Shown: piece by piece, positions 16,995 through 24,390 of the stretch
Layout of the letters: each line of letters opens with the position of its first letter
Position numbering within the stretch: the stretch's first letter is position 1
Assembly: GCF_000934685.1 (NCBI RefSeq)
Contig: NZ_JYNQ01000001.1
Span: forward strand, 744,001 to 808,000
Direction of reading: 5' to 3'
DNA from: Lacinutrix sp. Hel_I_90
GTDB lineage: Bacteria > Bacteroidota > Bacteroidia > Flavobacteriales > Flavobacteriaceae
DNA: 64,000 bases
Position numbers and translations under genes: made by a program
Notes under the pieces: model-generated
The model's input: the letters and a program-made list of their open reading frames with translations, nothing else
The model's database searches: none
What the model was told of the DNA's origin: nothing

Positions 16995-17199
16995 AAGAAC
17001 TGATTTATGAAAGAACAGCCTACTATACTCACAACAACTTGAAAACGAGATCTAGTGTCTCACAGAACTGAACGTGATAAAAGTAGAAAAGAGAGAGGAT
17101 TATCAGTGTTGTCGAAGTCAAAAGCTTCACCGTATATATTAACCTTAATTCTCTCTTTTGTTCTTTCTGATTTTGTAACTAATTTATTGAATTGTAAAC
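16995..17199 (-). ncRNA. Possible bridge RNA region of the IS110-family element
   Basis: About 205 bases upstream of the transposase within the element, without a credible gene. In IS110-group elements this position encodes the bridge RNA with donor- and target-binding loops. The 8-mer AGAACTGA at 16996-17003 and 17064-17071 also stands at the left edge of the element (15913-15920), which would suit a donor-recognition sequence. No RNA structure was calculated, so the call is positional. A 60-codon plus-strand frame at 17055-17237 crosses the presumed IS end and is not credible. Confidence 0.35.
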
Positions 17200-17413
17200 T
17201 TAAGCTATATATAGCAGATTGGGCGATTAGTGTTTAATCGAAAGGTCAGTTTTAATTTACAAAGTCGCCAAATCTTTTTAGATTACCCCATAGGGAAATA
17301 TGAAATAAATTTGGTATTAAAAAAGAAAAATTAAAACAAAATAAAAAGATTTGGCTTGTAGCTAAACCGAAAATAATTGCTTGTTTTCTGCCCTACTTGC
17401 CATATATTTAACG
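17200..17413 (+). repeat. attC-like site C, right part
   Basis: It resumes with GCTATATATAGCAG, then GATTA-GTGT-TTAATC, AAGTCGCCAAATCTTTTTAG (stem AATCT/AGATT, 17271-17284), TTTGGCTTGTAGCTAAACCG and CATATATTTAACG before GTTGTACAC. The same order of blocks is seen in sites A, B and D. Together with 15902-15912 it would make a site of about 225 bp. Confidence 0.65.
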
Positions 17414-17437
17414 TTGTACACAGCCAGAAAAAACTAA

Positions 17438-18415
17438 ATGGAAGAAGAATCATTAATAAACAAACTTGAATTACATTATTATTTTGATGAAAGTGATGAT
17501 TCTCATACAATGAATGCTTTTGTGAGAAATAGATGTGAATTTGAATTGCTTCAAATTTATAATGAACTTCAAAGAGAATTAGAAACAGATGTTAAGATAG
17601 AAACGGAAGCCTTTGAAGAAGGTGGGTTGACCGAACTATGGACTTTCCTTTCTGATAATGCAGTGCCAATTACACTACTATTAACGGGATTGTCACAAGC
17701 ACTTTCTAGAATTCCATTACGAAAAACAAAACTCGAAAAGCGGGATTTAAAACTAAGTATTGAGGAGAGAAAATTAAATATTAAGGCTGCAAAAAAAGAG
17801 CTGAAAGAAAAGGAAAGACAAAGTGAAATAACTATTGAAAATCTGAATCTGATTATTGACACAAATCCTAAAATATTAAAACACCTCTCAAATTATTATA
17901 AACAACTTTATAGCTACCCGAAGGTTAAAAAAATATCAACAACAAAACTTAAGAAAAATAAGCAGAAAGCGGAAGAACCAATTTTTGTTCAAAGAACTGA
18001 CTTTTATAAATTCATAATTGAAAGTGACGATTTAGAATCAATTATTGATGAAAATGCCACAATAGAAATTATTTCACCTGTTCTAAAAAAGGGTAAATAC
18101 AAGTGGAAAGGAATATATGAAAATGCACAAGGTGTTATTGACTTTTATATGAAAGATCAAGTTTTTAAACAGTCTGTAATTGCAGAAGGTATAGAATTTA
18201 AAAATGGGACTTTCATAGATTGTGTATTAGAGATTTCAAGAAAAATAAATGAAGTTGGAGAAATTTTCAATTCATCTTTTTCTGTTGTAACAGTTCTTAA
18301 AAAGCATTACGAGAATGTAGTTGTTGAAACACCCCAAGGAAAACAATACAGACAAACAAAAGAGGCTGAAAAAAATCAATTTAAGTTATTTGATAATGAT
18401 GATAAAAAAGAATAA
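17438..18415 (+). CDS. Protein with one membrane segment and coiled coil, unknown function (cassette 4)
   Basis: A 325-residue protein not assigned to a family. Residues 1-65 are acidic and globular. About 66-90 (WTFLSDNAVPITLLLTGLSQ) is a likely membrane segment or buried helix. It is followed by a strongly charged coiled coil (about 95-145, KLEKRDLKLSIEERKLNIKA) and a beta-rich C-terminal half with KKGKYKWKGIYENAQGVIDF. The unit has boundaries GTTGTACAC (17413-17421) and GTGCACAAC (18420-18428), eight of nine complementary, five bases after the stop. Anchored coiled-coil proteins of this shape occur in defence islands, but there is no direct evidence here. Confidence 0.65.
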   Translation: MEEESLINKLELHYYFDESDDSHTMNAFVRNRCEFELLQIYNELQRELETDVKIETEAFEEGGLTELWTFLSDNAVPITLLLTGLSQALSRIPLRKTKLEKRDLKLSIEERKLNIKAAKKELKEKERQSEITIENLNLIIDTNPKILKHLSNYYKQLYSYPKVKKISTTKLKKNKQKAEEPIFVQRTDFYKFIIESDDLESIIDENATIEIISPVLKKGKYKWKGIYENAQGVIDFYMKDQVFKQSVIAEGIEFKNGTFIDCVLEISRKINEVGEIFNSSFSVVTVLKKHYENVVVETPQGKQYRQTKEAEKNQFKLFDNDDKKE

Positions 18416-18419
18416 CCCA

Positions 18420-18605
18420 GTGCACAACAATGGCTATAATTAATACGAGTTTCAGTGCTTAACCCAAAGTTTAGAGCTTTAAACTAAGTCCGCCAAATCT
18501 TTTGATTTGGCTTTATGAACAAAAAAGATAAAATAAAAAGTTTTGGCTAAGTGCTTAATCGAAAGTTTACTACTTTTAATTCCCGCACTATCCATAGCAT
18601 AGACG
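18420..18605 (+). repeat. attC-like site D (about 185-bp class)
   Basis: It starts GTGCACAACAATGGCTATAA and ends CTATCCATAGCATAGACG before GTTAACATC; GCTAT on the left pairs with ATAGC on the right. Its centre has the perfect hairpin GCCAAATC-TTTT-GATTTGGC (18492-18511). AGTGCTTAACCCAAAGTTTA on the left returns as AGTGCTTAATCGAAAGTTTA on the right, a near-direct repeat inside the site. Confidence 0.7.
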
Positions 18606-18654
18606 TTAACATCAACAAGGTTAGAAACTAATTTAGTGTAAAGTCTAATCTTTA

Positions 18655-18690
18655 ACTTGTGTAAAGGATGTCCCTTAACGAACATTAAAA
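18655..18690 (+). promoter_or_regulatory. Conserved leader shared by two array lipoprotein genes (copy 2)
   Basis: Matches 11385-11420 at 32 of 36 bases and ends eight bases before the ATG at 18698. It lies about 50 bases inside the unit that begins at 18605. Confidence 0.5.
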
Positions 18691-18697
18691 CCTACCT

Positions 18698-19390
18698 ATG
18701 AAAAACATTACTTTACTATTGCTTTTTACTATCACATTAGCTTCTTGTCAAGAGAATAAAAAGAAAACTGACGTAACTGACGATTTTGAAAAATCATACA
18801 AAGAACAAAAGGATTCTGATTTATTGCCAGAGCATACGGAACATTTTGATTCTATAAATAATTTATATTCTAACTACAAATACAAAGTAGCATTTGACGC
18901 ACCTAACCATTGGTCTTCAGACTCTGGTATTTCTGAACATACAATCTTTCGAACTTTCCAAGCAGATTCAGCTATCACTTTTGCTATAAATGTAATTGAA
19001 CTTAAAGTTTCTGAAAAGGAAAAAACACCTGACGTTTGGGAATTCTATCAAAGCCAAAAAGAACAAATGGATTATCCTTATAAGGTTTTAATCCCAAAAC
19101 AATTTAACACAACTGTAAAAGATTTTGAAGCGAGTAAAACATATATAAAGAACAGAAAAACAGTAAAAAGACAGTTTAGTTATTTAGTACGTGAATTAGA
19201 TTTTGAGTACAGCAATACTTCTATTGTTTATCAAACTTTTATTAATAATCTCACCTATACTTTTAGTTTAGACGTACCGACAATGTACTATGACGAAAAT
19301 CAAGTATTCTATGATAATTTAATAAGGAATGTTAGCTTTCTTTATGGTAAAGATGATGTTAACGATTATTTAAATAAAAAAGACAACTAA
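18698..19390 (+). CDS. Small lipoprotein of unknown function (cassette 5)
   Basis: A 230-residue lipoprotein, lipobox ITLASC (Cys17), then a Lys/Asp/Glu-rich linker (about 18-55). The mature domain (YKVAFDAPNHWSSD, TIFRTFQADSAITFAINV, TFINNLTYTFSLDV, LIRNVSFLYG) looks like a PsbP/Mog1-type alpha-beta sandwich. It is not clearly homologous to the lipoprotein at 11430 outside the shared leader. A 55-codon gene follows two bases after its stop. Confidence 0.65.
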   Translation: MKNITLLLLFTITLASCQENKKKTDVTDDFEKSYKEQKDSDLLPEHTEHFDSINNLYSNYKYKVAFDAPNHWSSDSGISEHTIFRTFQADSAITFAINVIELKVSEKEKTPDVWEFYQSQKEQMDYPYKVLIPKQFNTTVKDFEASKTYIKNRKTVKRQFSYLVRELDFEYSNTSIVYQTFINNLTYTFSLDVPTMYYDENQVFYDNLIRNVSFLYGKDDVNDYLNKKDN

Positions 19391-19392
19391 AT

Positions 19393-19560
19393 ATGGAAAA
19401 CAGGCAACTTGCGAATGAAATTAATTCTTTAAAAGACACGATAGAATTACTCATTTCGGAAATACAATATTTACGTAATGACCTTGAAATCACAAATAAA
19501 GCTAACGAGGGAGTGAAATTTAGAATGTCTGAATTGGAAAATGCTCTGAATAGTAATTAA
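19393..19560 (+). CDS. Small coiled-coil protein (55 aa), second gene of cassette 5
   Basis: A 55-residue protein reading MENRQLANEINSLKDTIELL and on to LENALNSN. Leucine/isoleucine residues at heptad-like spacing (L6, I10, L13, I17, L19, I20, I23, L27, L31) predict one continuous coiled coil. It begins two bases after the lipoprotein stop and ends one base before the next site, so it is probably translated from the same message. It is too short for routine gene finding, but the codon use is coherent and it fills the gap exactly. Function unknown. Confidence 0.55.
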   Translation: MENRQLANEINSLKDTIELLISEIQYLRNDLEITNKANEGVKFRMSELENALNSN

Positions 19561-19561
19561 T

Positions 19562-19672
19562 AACAGTTTATAAAACCGTATAAAAATAATTGTGGTTTAG
19601 TGCTAAAAAAAAGGTAGTTGCGTGTTTGCTAAATTAGGTGCTTAAACACGCCACTAATCATACACAAAAACG
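19562..19672 (+). repeat. attC-like site E (about 105-110 bp class)
   Basis: A compact site running from AACAGTTTATAAAACCGTAT to CACTAATCATACACAAAAAC then G. It has a central perfect 8-bp stem GCGTGTTT (19620-19627) with AAACACGC (19644-19651), extended outside by AGT/ACT after one mismatch, and partly complementary GGTTTAGTG and CACTAATC. Its size is that of classical integron attC sites. The left box (AATAAC) is not a good complement of the unit start GTTAACATC. Confidence 0.6.
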
Positions 19673-19743
19673 TTAGCCACAAATAAAACACGTTCTAAAT
19701 CGAACTAAACTGTTTACTATAATTTTGACTTAAATTTTCACTT

Positions 19744-20178
19744 ATGGAACATGAAAAAATCAAAAAACGACTATTAGAGATTAAAGATATAAATGATGAC
19801 CGACAATCTAAATACTTTAGTTGGTTAAAAAATATAATAACAATTAGTGTTGGATTAATTGGAATATTGGTTTCTCTAAAACCTGATAAATTTAATGCGG
19901 AAATCGACGCGATTTACTTTGTAATAACAATATCTACTCTTGCACTAGGTATCTTCTCAGGCGCAATACTGCTTTATAGCGAGATGCATATATTAGATAA
20001 ATATCGTCAAAAAAAACAAGAATATTTACAAAAATTAATGGACGATGAACATTCTATAATAGAATTAGAGTGGATTTATAGACCAAAAATATATAATATA
20101 ATTGAGTTTCTTTGTTTTGGTGGTTTTGCTGTTTCTTTAGTTTCTTTAGTTATATATTCAATTGTTAGCTCCTTCTAA
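19744..20178 (+). CDS. Small protein with three membrane segments (cassette 6)
   Basis: A 144-residue protein: an N-terminal charged helix (MEHEKIKKRLLEIKDINDDR), two membrane segments (NIITISVGLIGILVSL and YFVITISTLALGIFSGAILL), a charged middle (YRQKKQEYLQKLMDDEH), then a third segment near the end (GFAVSLVSLVIYSIV). The layout recalls SLATT-type and similar small membrane effectors, without a firm match. The unit starts at GTTAGCCAC (19672-19680) and ends at the exact complement GTGGCTAAC (20217-20225), 39 bases after the stop. Confidence 0.65.
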   Translation: MEHEKIKKRLLEIKDINDDRQSKYFSWLKNIITISVGLIGILVSLKPDKFNAEIDAIYFVITISTLALGIFSGAILLYSEMHILDKYRQKKQEYLQKLMDDEHSIIELEWIYRPKIYNIIEFLCFGGFAVSLVSLVIYSIVSSF

Positions 20179-20216
20179 TATTCATTTATATACTATTAAT
20201 AGATCAGAATAAAACA

Positions 20217-20310
20217 GTGGCTAACATAGTACCGTGGCAAAAAGCCCAACGCAATAATCATTACGTGTTATTAGAACAACTCCTTTTAAAACTTGATTGG
20301 GCCACCTATT
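20217..20310 (+). repeat. Last attC-like site of the array (F)
   Basis: It begins with GTGGCTAAC, then ATAGTACCGTGGC and GCCCAA; near the right end TTGGGCCAC can pair with the GTGGC...GCCCAA arm. The middle does not match the other sites well, and chromosomal sequence with the converging aminopeptidase gene begins at 20320. It may also serve as a transcription end between the convergent genes. Confidence 0.45.
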
Positions 20311-20319
20311 TTTTATCCC

Positions 20320-21951
20320 TTAATCCAAAACAGGCAATACAAAATCATCTAGCGCACTCTTTTGCTTCATTAATGCCTCTATAGCATCCGCATGACGAGG
20401 GGCTTCCGCAGATAAATTTACGGGGCCGTTTTCTGTAATTAAAATATCGTCTTCTATACGCACCGCAATGCCCCACCATTTTTTGTCACAAGGGCTGCCT
20501 TCTGGAATATAAATACCCGGCTCAACCGTTATTACTTGATTGGCTTCTAAAGGGCCGTAAGTTCCCGGGTCATGGACATCTAAGCCAATGTGATGTGAGA
20601 CCCCATGCGGTAAATAACTGTGCTTCATGTTTTCGTTTTCAATAATACCCAATTTTGCTAGGCCTTTATTAACAACTTGCTGCGCAGCCTGATTACTGGC
20701 CCAAAAGGCATTACCTACTTTGCAAGCTTCAATACCCGCATCTTGCGCTTCTAAAACAATATCATAAATCGCGCGCTGTTCTTTGTTAAATTTCCCATTA
20801 GCAGGAATCGTTCTCGTAACGTCTGCCGTATACCCATGATATTCTGCCCCTAAATCCATTAACACCAAATCGTTCGCTACTTTCATTTTTGAGTTTTCAA
20901 TGTAGTGTAACACACAGCCATTATTTCCGGCACCAACAATACTGGGGTAGCCTTCATATTCACTACCATACTTTTTGTAAACAAACTCATGAACGCCTTG
21001 AATTTCTGTTTCAGACATGCCAGGATGCATGGCTTTCATGACTTCAATTTGACCTTGTGCCGAAATACGAACCGCTTTAGTTAACAACACCAGTTCTTCT
21101 GGCGTTTTTGCTTGTCGTAATTCTGCCATAAAAGTCGCTAAGCCCCTAGTGTTTAAATTATTTTTTTTAGGTTCTGCCGCTATTTTAATAATAGTCTCTT
21201 TGACCTCTTTTCTTAAGGCATTGGTTTCGGCAGACACATATTTAGAAATATGTTCATCGGCCTTCAGCTCTGGATATTCTGTATAGATCTCTCCTATTTT
21301 TTGAGCGACATTAGCACTGTTTTCAATATCGGTAGCTTTTATGGTCATTTTAACCCGTCGTACCATTTCAGACTCTTGTGCATCTGGATCAAAGCCTATT
21401 TGCGATTTAAAAGTATTAACCAAATCATACAAATCGGCTTTATTTCGTTCAGAATCTCTATAATCGTCATTGAAATTATTAAAGAAAACGGTATCAAACT
21501 TCGCGTAATCGATTCCTGAATCTAAAAAAGCTTCTCCATTTAAAACCATTTCAAAACCAAGTTGTTCTTTGGCACCTGCAATACCTAAGCGGTAACCGGT
21601 CCACTGTTCGGCACGTTTATCTTTTTCCTGAACGAAGAGCATTTCATTAAACGCTACACCCTCAGAAGTCGTTTGCGTTTCAGAAAAAACAACTAAAGCC
21701 GTATTGGGCTCTTTATAACCGGTTAGATAATAAAAATCTGGATCTTGGTGGTATATATAATCTACATCATTGGCTCGATTTCTCACCGGATTTGCAAAAA
21801 ATACAGCCACACTATTGGCTGGTATTTTAGCACGCAACGCTGCCCTTCTATTCTTGTGAAATTCTGGTTTTAGATAATCTGTAGGTGTGCCATCCTGAGC
21901 AAAGACCACTGCCGTAAATAAAAAAATAAGCGCTAAAAATTTCGTGTTCAT
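20320..21951 (-). CDS. Secreted Xaa-Pro aminopeptidase (aminopeptidase P family)
   Basis: A 543-residue M24B metallopeptidase that removes N-terminal residues next to proline. An N-terminal signal peptide (FLALIFLFTAVVFAQDG) places it in the periplasm or outside. The N-terminal aminopeptidase-P domain is at about 25-190 (NDVDYIYHQDPDFYYLTGY). The catalytic pita-bread domain shows the metal ligands in MDLGAEYHGYTADVTRT (two Asp), HGVSHHIGLDVHDPG (His), TVEPGIYIPEG (Glu) and VRIEDDILI (Glu). Length is as usual for Bacteroidota members. It is convergent with the array and divergent from gcvT. Confidence 0.92.
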   Translation of the reverse strand: MNTKFLALIFLFTAVVFAQDGTPTDYLKPEFHKNRRAALRAKIPANSVAVFFANPVRNRANDVDYIYHQDPDFYYLTGYKEPNTALVVFSETQTTSEGVAFNEMLFVQEKDKRAEQWTGYRLGIAGAKEQLGFEMVLNGEAFLDSGIDYAKFDTVFFNNFNDDYRDSERNKADLYDLVNTFKSQIGFDPDAQESEMVRRVKMTIKATDIENSANVAQKIGEIYTEYPELKADEHISKYVSAETNALRKEVKETIIKIAAEPKKNNLNTRGLATFMAELRQAKTPEELVLLTKAVRISAQGQIEVMKAMHPGMSETEIQGVHEFVYKKYGSEYEGYPSIVGAGNNGCVLHYIENSKMKVANDLVLMDLGAEYHGYTADVTRTIPANGKFNKEQRAIYDIVLEAQDAGIEACKVGNAFWASNQAAQQVVNKGLAKLGIIENENMKHSYLPHGVSHHIGLDVHDPGTYGPLEANQVITVEPGIYIPEGSPCDKKWWGIAVRIEDDILITENGPVNLSAEAPRHADAIEALMKQKSALDDFVLPVLD

Positions 21952-22046
21952 TTTGATTCAAATTTTTTGATGCTGAAAATTAAGCATTAAATTGAAGTTT
22001 AGGCACAAGCGTTAAATAAATTAACAAATTTTTAATCGTTTTATTG

Positions 22047-22079
22047 TTGAAACCAACCCGATAATTTTTGATACTTTTG
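22047..22079 (+). promoter_or_regulatory. Predicted gcvT promoter
   Basis: TACTTTTG (22072-22079) matches the Bacteroidota -7 box TAnnTTTG; TTG at 22047-22049 lies 22 bases upstream as a possible -33 element. The start codon is 115 bases further on, leaving a leader that contains the GCGGAAA palindrome. Confidence 0.5.
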
Positions 22080-22158
22080 CTTTAGAATTTTAGGAAGTAC
22101 TCTAAAGATTTCTAATAACACAGCAGTAAAAAAGTATAAAAACATTAATTATAAAATT

Positions 22159-22175
22159 TTTCGCTTTCGCGGAAA
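22159..22175 (+). promoter_or_regulatory. Palindrome-like element TTTCGCTTTCGCGGAAA in the gcvT leader
   Basis: Imperfect inverted repeat (TTTCGC against GCGGAAA) 18 bases before the gcvT ATG. The same 17 bases recur at 33281-33297. Related elements precede thrB and yebC. Confidence 0.45.
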
Positions 22176-22193
22176 TAAAAAAAATACGATTCA

Positions 22194-23264
22194 ATGAAAA
22201 ACACAGCGCTTACAGCAACTCACGAGGCACTTGGTGCAAAAATGGTGCCCTTTGCAGGCTATAATATGCCCGTACAATACGATGGGGTAAATATTGAACA
22301 CGAAGCCGTTAGAAAGGATGTTGGTGTTTTTGATGTATCGCACATGGGCGAGTTTTTAATTGAAGGCCCTCATGCTTTAGCGTTAATCCAAAAAGTATCT
22401 AGTAACGATGCTACCAAATTAACTATTGGAAAAGCACAGTATGCTTGTTTACCAAATGATGATGGGGGTATTGTAGACGATTTACTTATTTATAAATTAA
22501 ATGAAGAACAGTATTTATTAGTCGTAAATGCCAGTAATATTGAAAAGGATTGGAACTGGATCAGCTCAAAAAATGATGTTGGTGCGGTACTTAAAGATAT
22601 CTCTGAAGACTATTCTTTGCTAGCAATTCAAGGACCAAATGCCGTTACAAAAATGCAACCCTTATCAAGTCATGATCTCTCAGAAATTAAGTTCTATAAC
22701 TTTATTGTTGGTGATTTTGCAGGTATAGAAGATGTTATTATTTCTGCTACGGGTTATACCGGAAGTGGCGGATTTGAAATCTATTGTAAAAACAGCGATG
22801 TCAAACAAATATGGGATAAAGTGACTGAAGCTGGCGCCAAGCCAATTGGTTTAGCTGCTCGTGACACCTTGCGTCTGGAAATGGGTTACTGTCTTTACGG
22901 AAACGATATTGACGATACAACGTCTCCATTAGAAGCTGGTTTAGGTTGGGTAACCAAATTCACCAAAGATTTTACAAATTCTGAAGCTTTAGCAAAACAA
23001 AAAGCACAGGGTGTTGCTCGTAAATTAGTCGCTTTTGAAATAGACGCGCGTGGTATTCCACGTCATGGTTATGATATTGTAGATGGTCAAGGCAAAAAAA
23101 TTGGTGTGGTAACCTCTGGAACCATGTCTCCAATGCTAGGTAAAGGCATAGGCTTGGGCTATGTACCAACTGTTTTTGCAGATGTTAACAGTAAAATTAA
23201 CATCCAAATTAGAAAAAATGCTATCCCTGCAACTGTAGTAAAATTACCTTTTTATAAGGGCTAA
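22194..23264 (+). CDS. gcvT: Glycine cleavage system aminomethyltransferase (T protein)
   Basis: A 356-residue, tetrahydrofolate-dependent enzyme that takes the aminomethyl group from the H protein and releases ammonia and methylene-tetrahydrofolate. Diagnostic parts are [49 protein letters not shown], and the folate-binding [14 protein letters not shown] and [20 protein letters not shown]. Length is normal. gcvH and gcvP are not next to it. Confidence 0.96.
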   Translation: MKNTALTATHEALGAKMVPFAGYNMPVQYDGVNIEHEAVRKDVGVFDVSHMGEFLIEGPHALALIQKVSSNDATKLTIGKAQYACLPNDDGGIVDDLLIYKLNEEQYLLVVNASNIEKDWNWISSKNDVGAVLKDISEDYSLLAIQGPNAVTKMQPLSSHDLSEIKFYNFIVGDFAGIEDVIISATGYTGSGGFEIYCKNSDVKQIWDKVTEAGAKPIGLAARDTLRLEMGYCLYGNDIDDTTSPLEAGLGWVTKFTKDFTNSEALAKQKAQGVARKLVAFEIDARGIPRHGYDIVDGQGKKIGVVTSGTMSPMLGKGIGLGYVPTVFADVNSKINIQIRKNAIPATVVKLPFYKG

Positions 23265-23279
23265 TCATTTCTATTAAAT

Positions 23280-23365
23280 CTTGAGGTCTGCTTAAGCACA
23301 GTCAAAACCTGAATTAGTGGTTTATATTAGATTGTCATTAAATGTTTCTCAGGGTGACAATAGTT
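23280..23365. repeat. Intergenic repeat fragments downstream of gcvT
   Basis: CTTGAGGTCTGCTTAAGCAC then AGTC and, further on, TCTCAGGGTGACAATAG resemble pieces seen at 1249-1345 (CTTGAGCACAGTC; CAGCATGACACCGAG). Probably remnants of a short dispersed repeat. Confidence 0.35.
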
Positions 23366-23391
23366 TAAAACTATTTTAGTTTTAATACTTA

Positions 23392-24225
23392 ATGAAAAAA
23401 GGAGTAGACAAAAAAAATAGAATTCTCGTTTTAGGAGCAAGTGGTTTTTTAGGTGAAGCAATCTATAAAGAACTCTGCTCCTATTTCCGAACGTTTGGTA
23501 CCTATAGAACTGATAACTATACCTTTGATAAGAACCAGCATTATTTTCAATATAATGTTGAAGAAGATGATATTTTCGAAATTCTTGAGGCTGTAAAACC
23601 TACGGTAATTGTCTCTGCCCTTCGTGGTAACTTCTCTGCTCAGGTTATCGCTCATGCGCATATTACAGAATATTTAGTAGCCAATAATGCACGTCTTATT
23701 TTTTTATCCTCAGCAAACGTTTTTGATGCTTACAGTAAATTTCCGAGCTACGAATTAGATAAAACACTAAGCCACAGCATGTACGGTCATTTTAAAATTA
23801 AAATAGAAAATATGCTTTTGCGCTTACCAAAACGCTTAGTGACCATCATACGATTACCTATGGTTTTTGGAGCGCAATCGCCAAGAATAAAAGAAATCAA
23901 AGCGTTTTTAAAAGAAGGCTTACCTATTGAGGTGTTTCCTAATTTAATTATGAACGTCACAACAGATTCTAAAGTAACACAGCAAATTCATTATATTATT
24001 AATCGTAATAAAACTGGAATTTATCATTTAGGAAGTAACGATTTAGTACATCATGATGATTTTATTAAAGAAATTACAGCGCAGTTAGGAGCTTTAAAAC
24101 CCTCTTTCAAAAATGTCTACACGACCAACGACGATCGTTATTTGGCCGTAATGAGTAAAGAAAACAAATTACCTAAACATTTACAGTTAGAAAGTAGTGA
24201 CCTTTTGAAAGAATTGGAGGTTTAA
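23392..24225 (+). CDS. NAD(P)-dependent sugar-nucleotide reductase/epimerase, RmlD-like
   Basis: A 277-residue extended-SDR protein. The dinucleotide motif is VLGASGFLGEAIY near residue 13. The mid-part has the active-site-like LIFLSSANVFDAY and YELDKTLSHSMYGHFKIKIE (a YxxxK-like YGHFK). VTIIRLPMVFGAQSPR and GIYHLGSNDLVHHDDF are typical of RmlD/dTDP-4-dehydrorhamnose-reductase-like proteins. The actual substrate is unknown, since no rhamnose genes are nearby. Confidence 0.75.
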   Translation: MKKGVDKKNRILVLGASGFLGEAIYKELCSYFRTFGTYRTDNYTFDKNQHYFQYNVEEDDIFEILEAVKPTVIVSALRGNFSAQVIAHAHITEYLVANNARLIFLSSANVFDAYSKFPSYELDKTLSHSMYGHFKIKIENMLLRLPKRLVTIIRLPMVFGAQSPRIKEIKAFLKEGLPIEVFPNLIMNVTTDSKVTQQIHYIINRNKTGIYHLGSNDLVHHDDFIKEITAQLGALKPSFKNVYTTNDDRYLAVMSKENKLPKHLQLESSDLLKELEV

Positions 24226-24325
24226 TGCTTAGCTTACATCATCACTAGATTTTAAAAAAAAATTCGTGATAAGCTCTTGAATAAGCAGGACTATTCTTAT
24301 TTTTATAGCTAATTAAACAGCTTGC

Positions 24326-24358
24326 GAGTCCCAAAGCGTTCGGGAGTACGCGCTTTTT
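24326..24358 (+). promoter_or_regulatory. GC-rich hairpin before the pterin dehydratase gene
   Basis: The segment GCGAGTCCC-AAAGCGTT-CGGGAGTACGCGC (written in parts) can fold as TCCC/GGGA with outer GCG/CGC pairing. It stands out from the AT-rich surroundings and lies about 35 bases before the start codon. It may be a small repeat or a leader structure. Confidence 0.35.
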
Positions 24359-24390
24359 GTAATGAAGTATTAATTAATAAAACAACTATT

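Larger units (their letters stand above)
15913..17199 (-). mobile_element. IS110-family insertion sequence inside an attC-like site (ends approximate)
   Basis: About 1.29 kb carrying one transposase gene (16032-16994, minus strand) with roughly 120 bases after it and 205 before it. The ends are inferred: on the left the attC-like site is followed normally up to CCTAACAA; on the right it resumes at about GCTATATATAGCAG, so the element lies between the outer and inner boxes of the site. No target duplication or terminal inverted repeats are visible, as expected for IS110. The 8-mer AGAACTGA occurs at 15913, 16996 and 17064 in the same orientation, once at the element's edge and twice in the non-coding part before the transposase, where a bridge RNA would be expected. 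Confidence 0.75.

Noticed and set aside
17055-17237. A 60-codon plus-strand frame upstream of cassette 4.
   Set aside because: It crosses the inferred IS end and the attC-like site; composition is not protein-like and no conserved start is seen.
19355-19363. GATGTTAAC, the exact complement of the unit start GTTAACATC (18605).
   Set aside because: It lies inside the lipoprotein coding region and the next site (19562) begins 200 bases later; taken as chance, although it could be a captured old end.
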